Source of the DNA: JAENVT01 sp031373785
GTDB lineage: Bacteria; Actinomycetota; Acidimicrobiia; Acidimicrobiales; Ilumatobacteraceae
Direction of reading: 5' to 3'
Assembly: GCA_031373785.1 (NCBI GenBank)
Contig: JANMNE010000148.1
Location: 1 to 37,610, forward strand
DNA length: 37,610 nt
The notes beneath the pieces were generated by a model. That model was not told the origin of the DNA. It did no database searches and was given only the letters and a program-made list of their open reading frames with translations. Position 1 is the stretch's first letter. The number at the start of each line of letters is the position of its first letter. The position numbers were made by a program, and so were the translations under genes. Shown here piece by piece: positions 15,917 to 23,168 of this stretch.

Positions 15917-17293
15917 TCAGGTCTCCAGTGGCATGTTGTTGATGGCTTCCATCACCGAATCGCCCGACGGTACGTCACCGCTGCGCAGTCGTGACCGCAG
16001 TGCGAGCGCAAAGGCGCACAGTGCCGCGAACGACGAGGCAACGAGGCCCAGTTCGACGCGCCGGAACAACTCATCGGATGCCAGCCAGGTGACGAGCACG
16101 AAGGTGACGGCACCGATGCCCCAACCGAGCGCGACCAGGGCGTGGCCGCGCAGAGCGATCACGGCCTGGGCGATTGCCAGGGCGATCATGTAGCAGGCGC
16201 TGCCCAGCGCCAGCATGGCCATCGTCTGGCGACTCAGCGTGGCGTCGTAGAACTTCTCGATCACCAGTGGCCCGAGCAGGAACGCGCCGGCGGTGCCGAC
16301 GACACCGACGAGCAGCACGAGTTTCATCAGGCGGGTGAACCCGGATCGGAACTCGGCGATCTCGTTGCGTGCCGCAAGGCGCGACAAGCGCGGCAGCAGC
16401 GCTGCCTGCACGGCTTGGAAGAGGAACAGCGGGATGCGGGCCAGCAGCACCCCGTAGGTGAACCGGGTGACCAGGTGCTTCTGATCCTCGCTGGCGAGCA
16501 TCGTGGCAGCAAGTGGCCCGGCATTGACCAGGGCGGCGGCGAACACCGAACCGAGCAGCAGCCAGCCGAGGTTCGGCGTGACCTCCGCCCACGTCGCCTC
16601 TGGGCCGGGCTCGGTGCGCAGCGCGCCTTTGGCCTTGACCCAGAGCACGCCGGGAATCGGCGACAGCGCCACGGCAAAGCCGTACAACCCGACGGTCTTG
16701 ACGCCGAGGACGGCCAGCGTCGCACACAGAGCGATGCGCACGGCGCCGTCGGCCCCCATCACGATCGCATACGCATGGAATCGACCGTTGCCGCTGGCGA
16801 TGCCACGCGACAGGTGCGCGGGGGCGTAGGCCGAGAACGCCAGGATCAGGGCGATCATCAAGACCCAGTCGCCGTCGAAGTAGCCGCTGACGATCAGCGG
16901 GCTGGCGGCGAGGGCGGCGATCGTGACCAGCACTGCGAGGCCGATGCCGAGCGTGCGCACCCGCGCCACGACCGGTTGGCCACCCTCACCGATGGCGCGC
17001 CGATGCGCCAGCGTGCGGGCCAGTTCCTGCTCCAGCGGCAAGAAGAAGCCGGGAGCGAGGGCGAACGTGGCAATCCACAAGCTGGCGATGGGCTGCACTG
17101 CCTCGTCGCTGCCGAGTGCCACCTTGGCGACCTTCAAGAACAGGTAGCTGGTGACGCCGGCGATCAGCAGGCCAATGCCGACGGGAATGGTGCCCTCCGG
17201 CAATGGAGCCCGCCTGGTTACTGCAATGTCGTCTGATCCCTGTGTGTCGCCAGATCGCGGGGTATCACCAAGAGGCGTGTCGGAGGGGTCCAC
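15917..17293 (-). CDS. Polysaccharide flippase-like membrane protein (MOP/Wzx type)
   Basis: The 458-residue protein is almost entirely hydrophobic helices, consistent with about 12-14 membrane spans, and has the general look of MOP-superfamily polysaccharide exporters. An early helix TIPVGIGLLIAGVTSYLFLK and a conserved-looking FFLPLEQELARTLAHRR are visible. Such proteins flip undecaprenyl-linked oligosaccharides across the membrane, which fits a window with several glycosyltransferases. I chose GTG 17293 because a TAGCCT box ends ten bases before it and a hairpin just upstream separates it from the preceding gene. It ends 11 bases from the stop of gmd, to which it converges. Confidence 0.8.
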   Translation of the reverse strand: MDPSDTPLGDTPRSGDTQGSDDIAVTRRAPLPEGTIPVGIGLLIAGVTSYLFLKVAKVALGSDEAVQPIASLWIATFALAPGFFLPLEQELARTLAHRRAIGEGGQPVVARVRTLGIGLAVLVTIAALAASPLIVSGYFDGDWVLMIALILAFSAYAPAHLSRGIASGNGRFHAYAIVMGADGAVRIALCATLAVLGVKTVGLYGFAVALSPIPGVLWVKAKGALRTEPGPEATWAEVTPNLGWLLLGSVFAAALVNAGPLAATMLASEDQKHLVTRFTYGVLLARIPLFLFQAVQAALLPRLSRLAARNEIAEFRSGFTRLMKLVLLVGVVGTAGAFLLGPLVIEKFYDATLSRQTMAMLALGSACYMIALAIAQAVIALRGHALVALGWGIGAVTFVLVTWLASDELFRRVELGLVASSFAALCAFALALRSRLRSGDVPSGDSVMEAINNMPLET

Positions 17294-17303
17294 CAGACCA
17301 GCG

Positions 17304-17309
17304 AGGCTA
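17304..17309 (-). promoter_or_regulatory. -10 box TAGCCT of the flippase gene
   Basis: On the minus strand TAGCCT ends ten bases before GTG 17293, immediately after the hairpin at 17312-17355. The flippase gene therefore probably has its own promoter. Confidence 0.45.
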
Positions 17310-17311
17310 GC

Positions 17312-17355
17312 GGCACGAACGCCTCGGGATGACGTCCATCCCTGGCGTTCGTGCC
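17312..17355 (-). terminator. Long hairpin, likely terminator of the pentapeptide-repeat gene
   Basis: Perfect 12-base arms (GGCACGAACGCC and GGCGTTCGTGCC) enclose an inner perfect 6-base stem (GGGATG/CATCCC) with a 5-base loop. It lies 12 bases downstream of the stop at 17368 on the minus strand and before the flippase promoter. There is no U-tract, as is common for GC-rich actinobacterial terminators. An mRNA-stabilising or processing role is also possible. Confidence 0.6.
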
Positions 17356-17367
17356 CCAGACGCTGCT

Positions 17368-17811
17368 TCAGGCGGTGGTGCGAATCATCCCGAGCATCTG
17401 CTCGCGAGCAGCCTCGGTGAGCCCACGTGCCTGACCGAAGAGCGCAGCGGCCTTGTCGGGCAAGGCGGCTTCGATCTTGTCGACCACCGTGTCGAGTTGC
17501 ACCTTGGTGGACTCGAGACGCTCGGCGAGGCCGGCGGCCAACTCGCGTCGGCGTGCTTGCGCTTGCTCGACGGCGGTCACGCCGATTCCGACGCTCAGGT
17601 ACGCAGCGTCGCGAACGGCAGCGGTGAGCTTGGAGACGTCGAGACCGGGCAGATCCACCGACGGCAGGTCGACGGTCGGGAACTTCACGGCCGGGACGTA
17701 CTTGGCGAAATCGAAGTTGCGGAGGGCATCGAGGTCGAGGCCGGAGAAGTCGAAGGAGGGGAAGTCGATCTTGGGAAAGTCGACCTTGGGGAAGTCGGGG
17801 AGTTTGAACAT
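17368..17811 (-). CDS. Small protein with FP-x-h-D pentapeptide repeats and a phasin-like helical half
   Basis: The 147-residue protein has two parts. Residues 1-58 are built from a five-residue repeat, (F/L)P-x-(V/I/F)-D, seen as FPKVD, FPKID, FPSFD, FSGLD and later FPTVD, LPSVD, LPGLD. Residues about 60-147 are Ala/Glu/Lys/Arg-rich amphipathic helix with no signal peptide or membrane span, similar in character to phasins or other surface-coating proteins. I do not recognise a named family, and the phasin comparison is a guess from composition. It has the best promoter in the window (TTGCAA, 17 bases, TATATT) overlapped by an inverted repeat, so it is probably strongly expressed and regulated. 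It diverges from the giant GT2 gene. Confidence 0.8.
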   Translation of the reverse strand: MFKLPDFPKVDFPKIDFPSFDFSGLDLDALRNFDFAKYVPAVKFPTVDLPSVDLPGLDVSKLTAAVRDAAYLSVGIGVTAVEQAQARRRELAAGLAERLESTKVQLDTVVDKIEAALPDKAAALFGQARGLTEAAREQMLGMIRTTA

Positions 17812-17817
17812 GCACTC

Positions 17818-17846
17818 AATATACCGCACAGTGCTAACTATTGCAA
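17818..17846 (-). promoter_or_regulatory. Promoter of the pentapeptide-repeat gene
   Basis: On the minus strand TTGCAA (17846-17841) and TATATT (17823-17818) are spaced 17 bases apart, and ATG 17811 follows after six bases. This is close to a housekeeping-sigma consensus with a leaderless start. Confidence 0.6.
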
Positions 17847-17851
17847 GCACT
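17830..17851. promoter_or_regulatory. Inverted repeat over the -35 box, operator candidate
   Basis: AGTGCT (17830-17835) and AGCACT (17846-17851) form perfect 6-base arms ten bases apart, covering the -35 hexamer and part of the spacer. A further AGTGC half-site lies at about 17860-17864. The binding protein is unknown. Confidence 0.45.
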
Positions 17852-17888
17852 TGTCGGAGAGTGCCTGTGCTCCGTGGCCCGTTCGCAG

Positions 17889-17894
17889 TAGCCT
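17889..17894 (+). promoter_or_regulatory. -10 box TAGCCT of the giant GT2 gene
   Basis: TAGCCT ends nine bases before GTG 17904, the same arrangement as at 9991-10006. Confidence 0.45.
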
Positions 17895-17903
17895 GGCCGC
17901 CTC

Positions 17904-20900
17904 GTGGAAGCCGCCAACCAACTCGCCCCTCCCGTCGTGGCAGTGATGGTGGTGTGCAATCCGGGGGACTGGTTCGACGAGGTGCTCGACGGCTTGGCCG
18001 AGCAGGACTACGCCAACCTGAAGAGCCTGTTCCTGGTCGTCGGCGAGCCGGGTGACGTGCCGGAGCGGGTTCGCCAACGGGTACAGAACGCATTCGTGCG
18101 GGCGGTCGGGAACACCACCGGGTACGGCACGGCGGCCAACGAGGTGCTGCGCCTCGTCGAGGGTGACAACGGGTTCTTCTGCTTCCTGCACGACGACGTA
18201 GCCCTGGACCCGGGTGCGATTCGCCTGCTCGTCGAGGAGTTGTACCGATCGAATGCAGGCATCGTGGGTCCGAAGCTGGTCTCGTGGGACGACCCCGGCG
18301 TCTTGCAACATGTGGGGCTCGGCGTCGACCGCTTCGGCGAGATCGACTCGTTCGTCGAGGAAGGCGAGGTCGACCAAGAGCAGCACGACGCAGTGCGCGA
18401 CGTGTTCGCCCTGCCGTCGGCATGCATGATGGTCCGCGCCGACCTGTTCCGGGCGATCGCCGGGTTCGACACGGCGATGGACTTCTATGGCGACGACGTC
18501 GACCTGTGCTGGCGTGCCCACCTCGGTGGCGCCAGAGTGGTCGTGGTGCCGGTGGCTCGTGCCCGCCACCGTGAAGCACTCGATACGCGACGCCCTGACC
18601 TGCGACCCGCCCTGCTGCAAGCGCGTCACCGGATGCGCTCGATCGCCACGCTCACCGGTGCCCGCCGGCTGCCACTGCTGTCGATCCAACTGATCCTGGT
18701 GACGTTGTCGGAAATGGTGGTCGGCCTGTTGTCGGGCAAGCCCCGCGAGGCATGGGCCTCGATGCGGGCCATGGTCGGTCTGGTGCCCCGCACGCCGGGG
18801 ATCTTCGTTCGTCGCCGCGAGGTGCGGGCCCTGCGGCGCGTTCCGGACGGCGAGATCGCCGGCCTGCAGTTGCGTGGCTCGGCACGCGTCTCGGCCTACT
18901 TGCGGAGTCGCGACATGCGCCCAGCGCGGGGTGAGAACTCGATCGAGCGGCGATGGCGCCAGACGGCAGGGTCGGCTCCGATGTTCGCCTGGATCGGCGT
19001 GCTGGTCGCCGTGCTCTTCGGCAGTCGCCACGTGATCAGTGGCATCCCCGGGTTCGGTGAGTTCCTGCGCCTGCCGGTCAGCCCGAGGGCGATGTTGACC
19101 GACTACCGCTCCGGCTGGTGGGGGCACGGCCTGGGCTCGACGACGCCGGTACCCACCGGGGTCGCGCTGACGTCGTTGGCCAGCACGGCCACCCTGTTCC
19201 ACATGGGCCTGTTGCGGACGGTTGGCGTGCTCGGCCTGCTCTTGGTCGGCTATCTCGGAATCTGGCGCTTGGCCAGTCTGTTCCCCACGGCCCGGGCGCG
19301 TATCGCCGCCCTGGTCGTCTACGCCGCGGTGCCCCTGCCGTCGCAACTCCTGTCGAGCGGCCGTTGGGGTGCCCTCGCGTGTTACGCAACCGTTCCCTGG
19401 GTCGTGCACCTCTTGCGCCGAAGCGCGGGCATCGAGTCGTTCGACAACACCAGGGCGGACGTTGGGCGAACCGATCTGAACCGGGCCGACGGCATGGTCC
19501 AGGTGCCGGCTCGTGACCGCTTGCGGATGCTGTGCCAGCTGACACTGTTGACGGCTGTCGTGTTCGCCTTCGTGCCCTCGTTCGGCCTCGTCGTCGTCGC
19601 GCTCGGGGTCGTGCTGGCGATCAGCACATTGGTGGCGGGCGGCTCGTGGAGGACAGCCCTGATCATGATCTCGGTCGCCGTCGCCGCATCCGTGGTCGCG
19701 TTGGTCGCCAACCTGCCGTGGGCATCGTCGTTGTTCGGGCGCCACGGGTGGGACATCATCGCCGGAGTGCCGTCACCGGTGGCCGATGGGCTGCCTGCCG
19801 GGTCGGTCGGGAGTCGAGCGCTCGGCGTCACCCGGCTGGCGAGGTTCGGGCTGGGCAATGGCCAGTTCGGCATCCTGGCGATCGCCCTGTACCTCCCCGT
19901 GCTCGTCGCGCCGCTCGTCGCCCGCAGCTGGCGATTCACGTGGGCCATCCGCTCTGCCGGTCTGGTCGTGGCGTTCGGCTGGCTCGCAGTGCTCGACGAT
20001 CGTGGGTTGAGGATCCGTCTGCCCGAGCCCGGCGTGTTGCTGGCGCCCGTCGCGGTCGGCCTGGCGCTGTCAGCGGCATGCATCGCCGCCGCGTTTCAGG
20101 ACGACGTGTTGGCCGGGTCGTTCGGATGGCGCCAGCCGCTCGGGCTGTTGAGCGCTGCGGCGGTCGCGCTCGGCGTGCTGCCCGGGGTCACCGCGATCAG
20201 TTCGGGGCGTTGGCAGATGCCGACGTTGACGTTGACGTCGGTGCTCGGGCAGTTCCCGGAGAACCCCCCGGAGGGTGACTACCGGATCTTGTGGATCGGC
20301 AACCCCGACGTCATGCCGATACCGGCGTGGACGTTGGAGCCGGGAATCGGGTACGCAATCACCGACGACGGCCCGCTGACCCAGTATGAGTCGTGGCCCG
20401 GCCGGCCGTCCAAGACCGAGGCCGACGTCGGCTCCGTGGTGAGGCAGCTGGCGACGGAGTCGACGCTTCGAGGAGGGCGCCTGCTGGCGCCGTACGCAAT
20501 CCGCTACATCGTCGTGCCCGTGGCCGACGGGGCCACCAGTACGGTCGACAAGCCACTGCCGCTCCCGAACGGCCTCGTGGACGCGTTGGATGACCAGCTC
20601 GACTTCGCCGCGCCATTGACTCGACCACTGAACTTCCTGGTGTACGAGAACACGGCATGGATCCCGACACGTGCTCAGTTCGCCGGAGCAGACGCTGACG
20701 TCACCCGGCAAGCAGGTCTCGACTCGCTGGCGCGTCTCGAGCTGCGGCCGCTGGCAACGCCGGTTGGTGTCGGCGCGCCTGACAACGCCGATCTGCAGTT
20801 CGCTGCGCAACCCGGTGCGGTGACCGTGGCGACCGGCGTCGACCGGCGCTGGTCGTTGGACGTCGGTGGCCAATCCATCGCGCCCCGCCCCGCATTCGGT

Positions 20901-21269
20901 GTCACGACGGGCTACGACGTCACCGCCGCGGGTCCGGCCGCACTGCGCTATCACACCGACGCATCGCGGGCGTTCGCCCTCGTGGGTCAGTTGCTGCTGT
21001 GGTTGCTGCTGGCGTTGGGCATCAGCCGCTTCGACTCCGCGTCGCTGGTTCGCTGGAAGCGTCGCCGGGTCGACGCGGCTCCCGATGAACCGCTGCTGTC
21101 GATCGACGCACCCATCGTCGCGCCGATCGGCATGGTCGAGGACTCGTCGGTCATGCTCTCCATGGGCGACGAGCCCGTGTCGTGGGAGACCGCCGCCGAG
21201 CAACCCGCCAGCGAGCAGCCCGACGCCGAGCAGCCCGACGCCGAGGCGCATCAGGCAGGTGTCGAATGA
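17904..21269 (+). CDS. Giant family-2 glycosyltransferase fused to a polytopic membrane region
   Basis: The 1121-residue protein starts with a GT2 domain (about 10-300) holding an FCFLHDDVALDP acidic metal motif (92-103) and GDDVDLCWR (196-204), features of rhamnosyl/galactofuranosyl-type GT2 enzymes. From about 350 to 780 it has many membrane helices, then a large, probably extracytoplasmic segment, a final helix (LLLWLLLALGI) and an acidic C-terminal tail with EQPDA repeats. Actinobacteria commonly pair such a protein with a DUF5719 protein, and the next gene encodes exactly that, coupled by ATGA at 21266-21269. It is likely to act in cell-envelope polysaccharide assembly at the membrane; the acceptor is unknown. 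Confidence 0.88.
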   Translation: MEAANQLAPPVVAVMVVCNPGDWFDEVLDGLAEQDYANLKSLFLVVGEPGDVPERVRQRVQNAFVRAVGNTTGYGTAANEVLRLVEGDNGFFCFLHDDVALDPGAIRLLVEELYRSNAGIVGPKLVSWDDPGVLQHVGLGVDRFGEIDSFVEEGEVDQEQHDAVRDVFALPSACMMVRADLFRAIAGFDTAMDFYGDDVDLCWRAHLGGARVVVVPVARARHREALDTRRPDLRPALLQARHRMRSIATLTGARRLPLLSIQLILVTLSEMVVGLLSGKPREAWASMRAMVGLVPRTPGIFVRRREVRALRRVPDGEIAGLQLRGSARVSAYLRSRDMRPARGENSIERRWRQTAGSAPMFAWIGVLVAVLFGSRHVISGIPGFGEFLRLPVSPRAMLTDYRSGWWGHGLGSTTPVPTGVALTSLASTATLFHMGLLRTVGVLGLLLVGYLGIWRLASLFPTARARIAALVVYAAVPLPSQLLSSGRWGALACYATVPWVVHLLRRSAGIESFDNTRADVGRTDLNRADGMVQVPARDRLRMLCQLTLLTAVVFAFVPSFGLVVVALGVVLAISTLVAGGSWRTALIMISVAVAASVVALVANLPWASSLFGRHGWDIIAGVPSPVADGLPAGSVGSRALGVTRLARFGLGNGQFGILAIALYLPVLVAPLVARSWRFTWAIRSAGLVVAFGWLAVLDDRGLRIRLPEPGVLLAPVAVGLALSAACIAAAFQDDVLAGSFGWRQPLGLLSAAAVALGVLPGVTAISSGRWQMPTLTLTSVLGQFPENPPEGDYRILWIGNPDVMPIPAWTLEPGIGYAITDDGPLTQYESWPGRPSKTEADVGSVVRQLATESTLRGGRLLAPYAIRYIVVPVADGATSTVDKPLPLPNGLVDALDDQLDFAAPLTRPLNFLVYENTAWIPTRAQFAGADADVTRQAGLDSLARLELRPLATPVGVGAPDNADLQFAAQPGAVTVATGVDRRWSLDVGGQSIAPRPAFGVTTGYDVTAAGPAALRYHTDASRAFALVGQLLLWLLLALGISRFDSASLVRWKRRRVDAAPDEPLLSIDAPIVAPIGMVEDSSVMLSMGDEPVSWETAAEQPASEQPDAEQPDAEAHQAGVE
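21198..21242 (+). repeat. Three tandem 15-base repeats coding the acidic tail
   Basis: Units at 21198-21212, 21213-21227 and 21228-21242 encode EQPAS, EQPDA and EQPDA at the C-terminus of the giant GT2 protein. The last two units are identical, so recent slippage is likely. Confidence 0.8.
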
Positions 21270-22705
21270 TGGCACTCCGCCGGTTCGTCGCCGGTGTGAT
21301 GGTGCTGGCCACGATCGTCGGCGTGATCGCATTGCAACGTTCACGGCCGATCCACAGCGCTCCCGCCCAGTTCTCGCGACTCGGCAGAGCGACCATGCCG
21401 TTCGTCCCGAAGGGCGAGTTCGTCACGTCAGCGTGGTTCTGCGCCGGTGTTCCCATCGGCGGACCGCAACTGGGCGGCATCGCCATCGTCGCCAACCCAT
21501 CGGAAGTCGCCCTCACCGGTAAGTTGACCGCGTTCACCGATGCCGTCGGGGTCGCCGCCGCCGAGGTGCCGTTCGAGGTGCCGGCGCGGTCCACCAAGGA
21601 GTTCGATCTCGGTCAGTTGCAGACGCAGGGCTCGTTCGCCTCGGCAATGGTCGAGATCTACGGAGGTGGGGGATACGTCGAGCAGCGCGCCGACAGCGCA
21701 TCGGGCAGTGCCGTCTCGCCGTGTTCCAACTCGACATCGTCGACGTGGTACTTCGCCGACGGCTACACGGTCGAGGGCAGCAAGGAGCAGTTGGTCATCA
21801 CCAACCCGTTCCCCTCCGATGCGATCGTCAGCATCAGGGAAGCCACGAGCACCGAGAGCCGGCAGCCGGCCATCCTCCAGAGCTTGCTCGTGCGTGCCGA
21901 CTCGGTGCTCGTCATCAGCCAGGATCTCCTGGCCAAGCGCGAGCTGGTGCTGGCGATCACCGTGACCAGCACTCGGGGGCGGGTCGTGGTCGGGCGGGCT
22001 CAGGAGTACCTGACGTCGGTCGGCCGGGCCGGCTTCACCATGACCCTCGGCGCACCATCGCTCGGCGACCAGTTCTACTTCGCTGACGGCGAGGTGGCCC
22101 CGAACGTCATCGAGCGGTACAGCATCTACAACGGCTCCGACACCGAGGCGGTCGTCAACGTGGCGTTCCTCGGGCTCGACCCGGGTGCGGGTTTCGTCAA
22201 TCCCGAACCGCTGACGGTGCCTGCGGGCAAGGTCGTGTCGTTGATCGCCGATGATGTCGGTGTGCCCGCCGGTAGGCATGGCGCGGTGTTCTCCACCGAG
22301 ACGACCGGATCGATCCTGGTCGAGCGGGCGATCACTCGCCAGACCGGCGACACCGTGGCGACGACGGTTGTCATGGGGTCTCCGCCGTCCTTCGCCTCGA
22401 CTCGTTGGAGCATGGCGATCGGCACGTCGCTGGCCGTTCCCGACGTCTTGGTCGTGCTGAACGCAACCGGCTCACCCGGCACCGTCACCGTGAAGACACT
22501 GGGTGCCGGTGGCGAAGTCCCGGTACCCGGCATGGAGGCGATCGAGCTCCCGGCGGGCGGCGTGATCACGATCGGGGTGTCCGATGCCACCGCGCTCGGT
22601 CATCCGCTGGTCGTCGAATCGACGCAGCGGATCTTCGTCGAGCGGTTGCTGCCACGCGATCCCGACCTGCGAGGTCGGTCCGGCTCGTTCGCTCTGCCAG
22701 GCTGA
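21266..22705 (+). CDS. DUF5719 family secreted or membrane-anchored protein
   Basis: The 479-residue protein has an N-terminal hydrophobic segment (about 5-25, signal or anchor) and a long extracytoplasmic region with repeated beta-rich modules, for example VTSAWFCAGVP, STWYFADGYT and DQFYFADGEV, each followed by a segment such as LVITNPFPSDAIV or RYSIYNGSDTEAVV. This layout and its place behind a giant GT2 gene match DUF5719 proteins of actinobacteria, whose biochemical role is unknown. The ATG overlaps the upstream stop; the second ATG at 21269 is equally possible. It probably works with the GT2 protein on the outer face of the membrane. Confidence 0.85.
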   Translation: MMALRRFVAGVMVLATIVGVIALQRSRPIHSAPAQFSRLGRATMPFVPKGEFVTSAWFCAGVPIGGPQLGGIAIVANPSEVALTGKLTAFTDAVGVAAAEVPFEVPARSTKEFDLGQLQTQGSFASAMVEIYGGGGYVEQRADSASGSAVSPCSNSTSSTWYFADGYTVEGSKEQLVITNPFPSDAIVSIREATSTESRQPAILQSLLVRADSVLVISQDLLAKRELVLAITVTSTRGRVVVGRAQEYLTSVGRAGFTMTLGAPSLGDQFYFADGEVAPNVIERYSIYNGSDTEAVVNVAFLGLDPGAGFVNPEPLTVPAGKVVSLIADDVGVPAGRHGAVFSTETTGSILVERAITRQTGDTVATTVVMGSPPSFASTRWSMAIGTSLAVPDVLVVLNATGSPGTVTVKTLGAGGEVPVPGMEAIELPAGGVITIGVSDATALGHPLVVESTQRIFVERLLPRDPDLRGRSGSFALPG

Positions 22706-22709
22706 CGTC

Positions 22710-23168
22710 ATGACGCAGGTCGTGATTGCCGGGGGAGTGCTGATCGTTGCGTTGGCGGTTGGCGCCGTGCTGCGCCGCAGGGCGGTCATCGACGCCCCGA
22801 CCCAGCCGGTCTTCTCGGCGCCGGCCCAGATCGACCGGGCCGACTTTGCCGATGCCCGCGCTCCGTGGCTCGTTGCGGTGTTCTCGTCGGCGACGTGTGG
22901 CGCCTGTTCGGATGTCGTGCGCAAGGCCAAGGTGCTGGCCTGCGCCGAGGTCGACGTCGCCGAAGTCGAGTACTCGACGTCGGCCGCGTTGCACCGCAAG
23001 TACCACGTCGAAGCGGTGCCGATCGTCGTCGTCGCCGATCAGGCCGGCGTTGTGCGGGCCAACTTCGTCGGTCCGATCTCGGCGACCGATCTGTGGGCTG
23101 CAGTCGCTGAAGCGCGACACCCGGGTTCGAGCCCGGAGCCGGAACTCGGCCGGCAGCCGGATCTCTAG
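22710..23168 (+). CDS. Membrane-anchored thioredoxin-like protein
   Basis: The 152-residue protein has one N-terminal membrane segment (about 3-20) and a thioredoxin fold with an active-site CGAC (63-66) and a cis-proline segment EAVPIVVV (101-108). The CxxC is intact, so it could exchange disulfides, probably outside the membrane. It starts four bases after the DUF5719 stop, so it is third in the GT2 operon; its partner may be that pair or another envelope protein. Its TAG stop shares CTAG (23165-23168) with the ftsH stop on the other strand. Confidence 0.85.
   Translation: MTQVVIAGGVLIVALAVGAVLRRRAVIDAPTQPVFSAPAQIDRADFADARAPWLVAVFSSATCGACSDVVRKAKVLACAEVDVAEVEYSTSAALHRKYHVEAVPIVVVADQAGVVRANFVGPISATDLWAAVAEARHPGSSPEPELGRQPDL

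Noticed and set aside
17830..17870. Possible CIRCE (HrcA) element because of GCACT/AGTGC half-sites
   Set aside because: The arm order and spacing do not match the TTAGCACTC-N9-GAGTGCTAA consensus.
17838..19745. Minus-strand 635-codon open frame opposite the GT2 gene
   Set aside because: It has a His/Gln/Arg/Asp-rich composition typical of antisense frames, and the plus strand has clear GT2 motifs.
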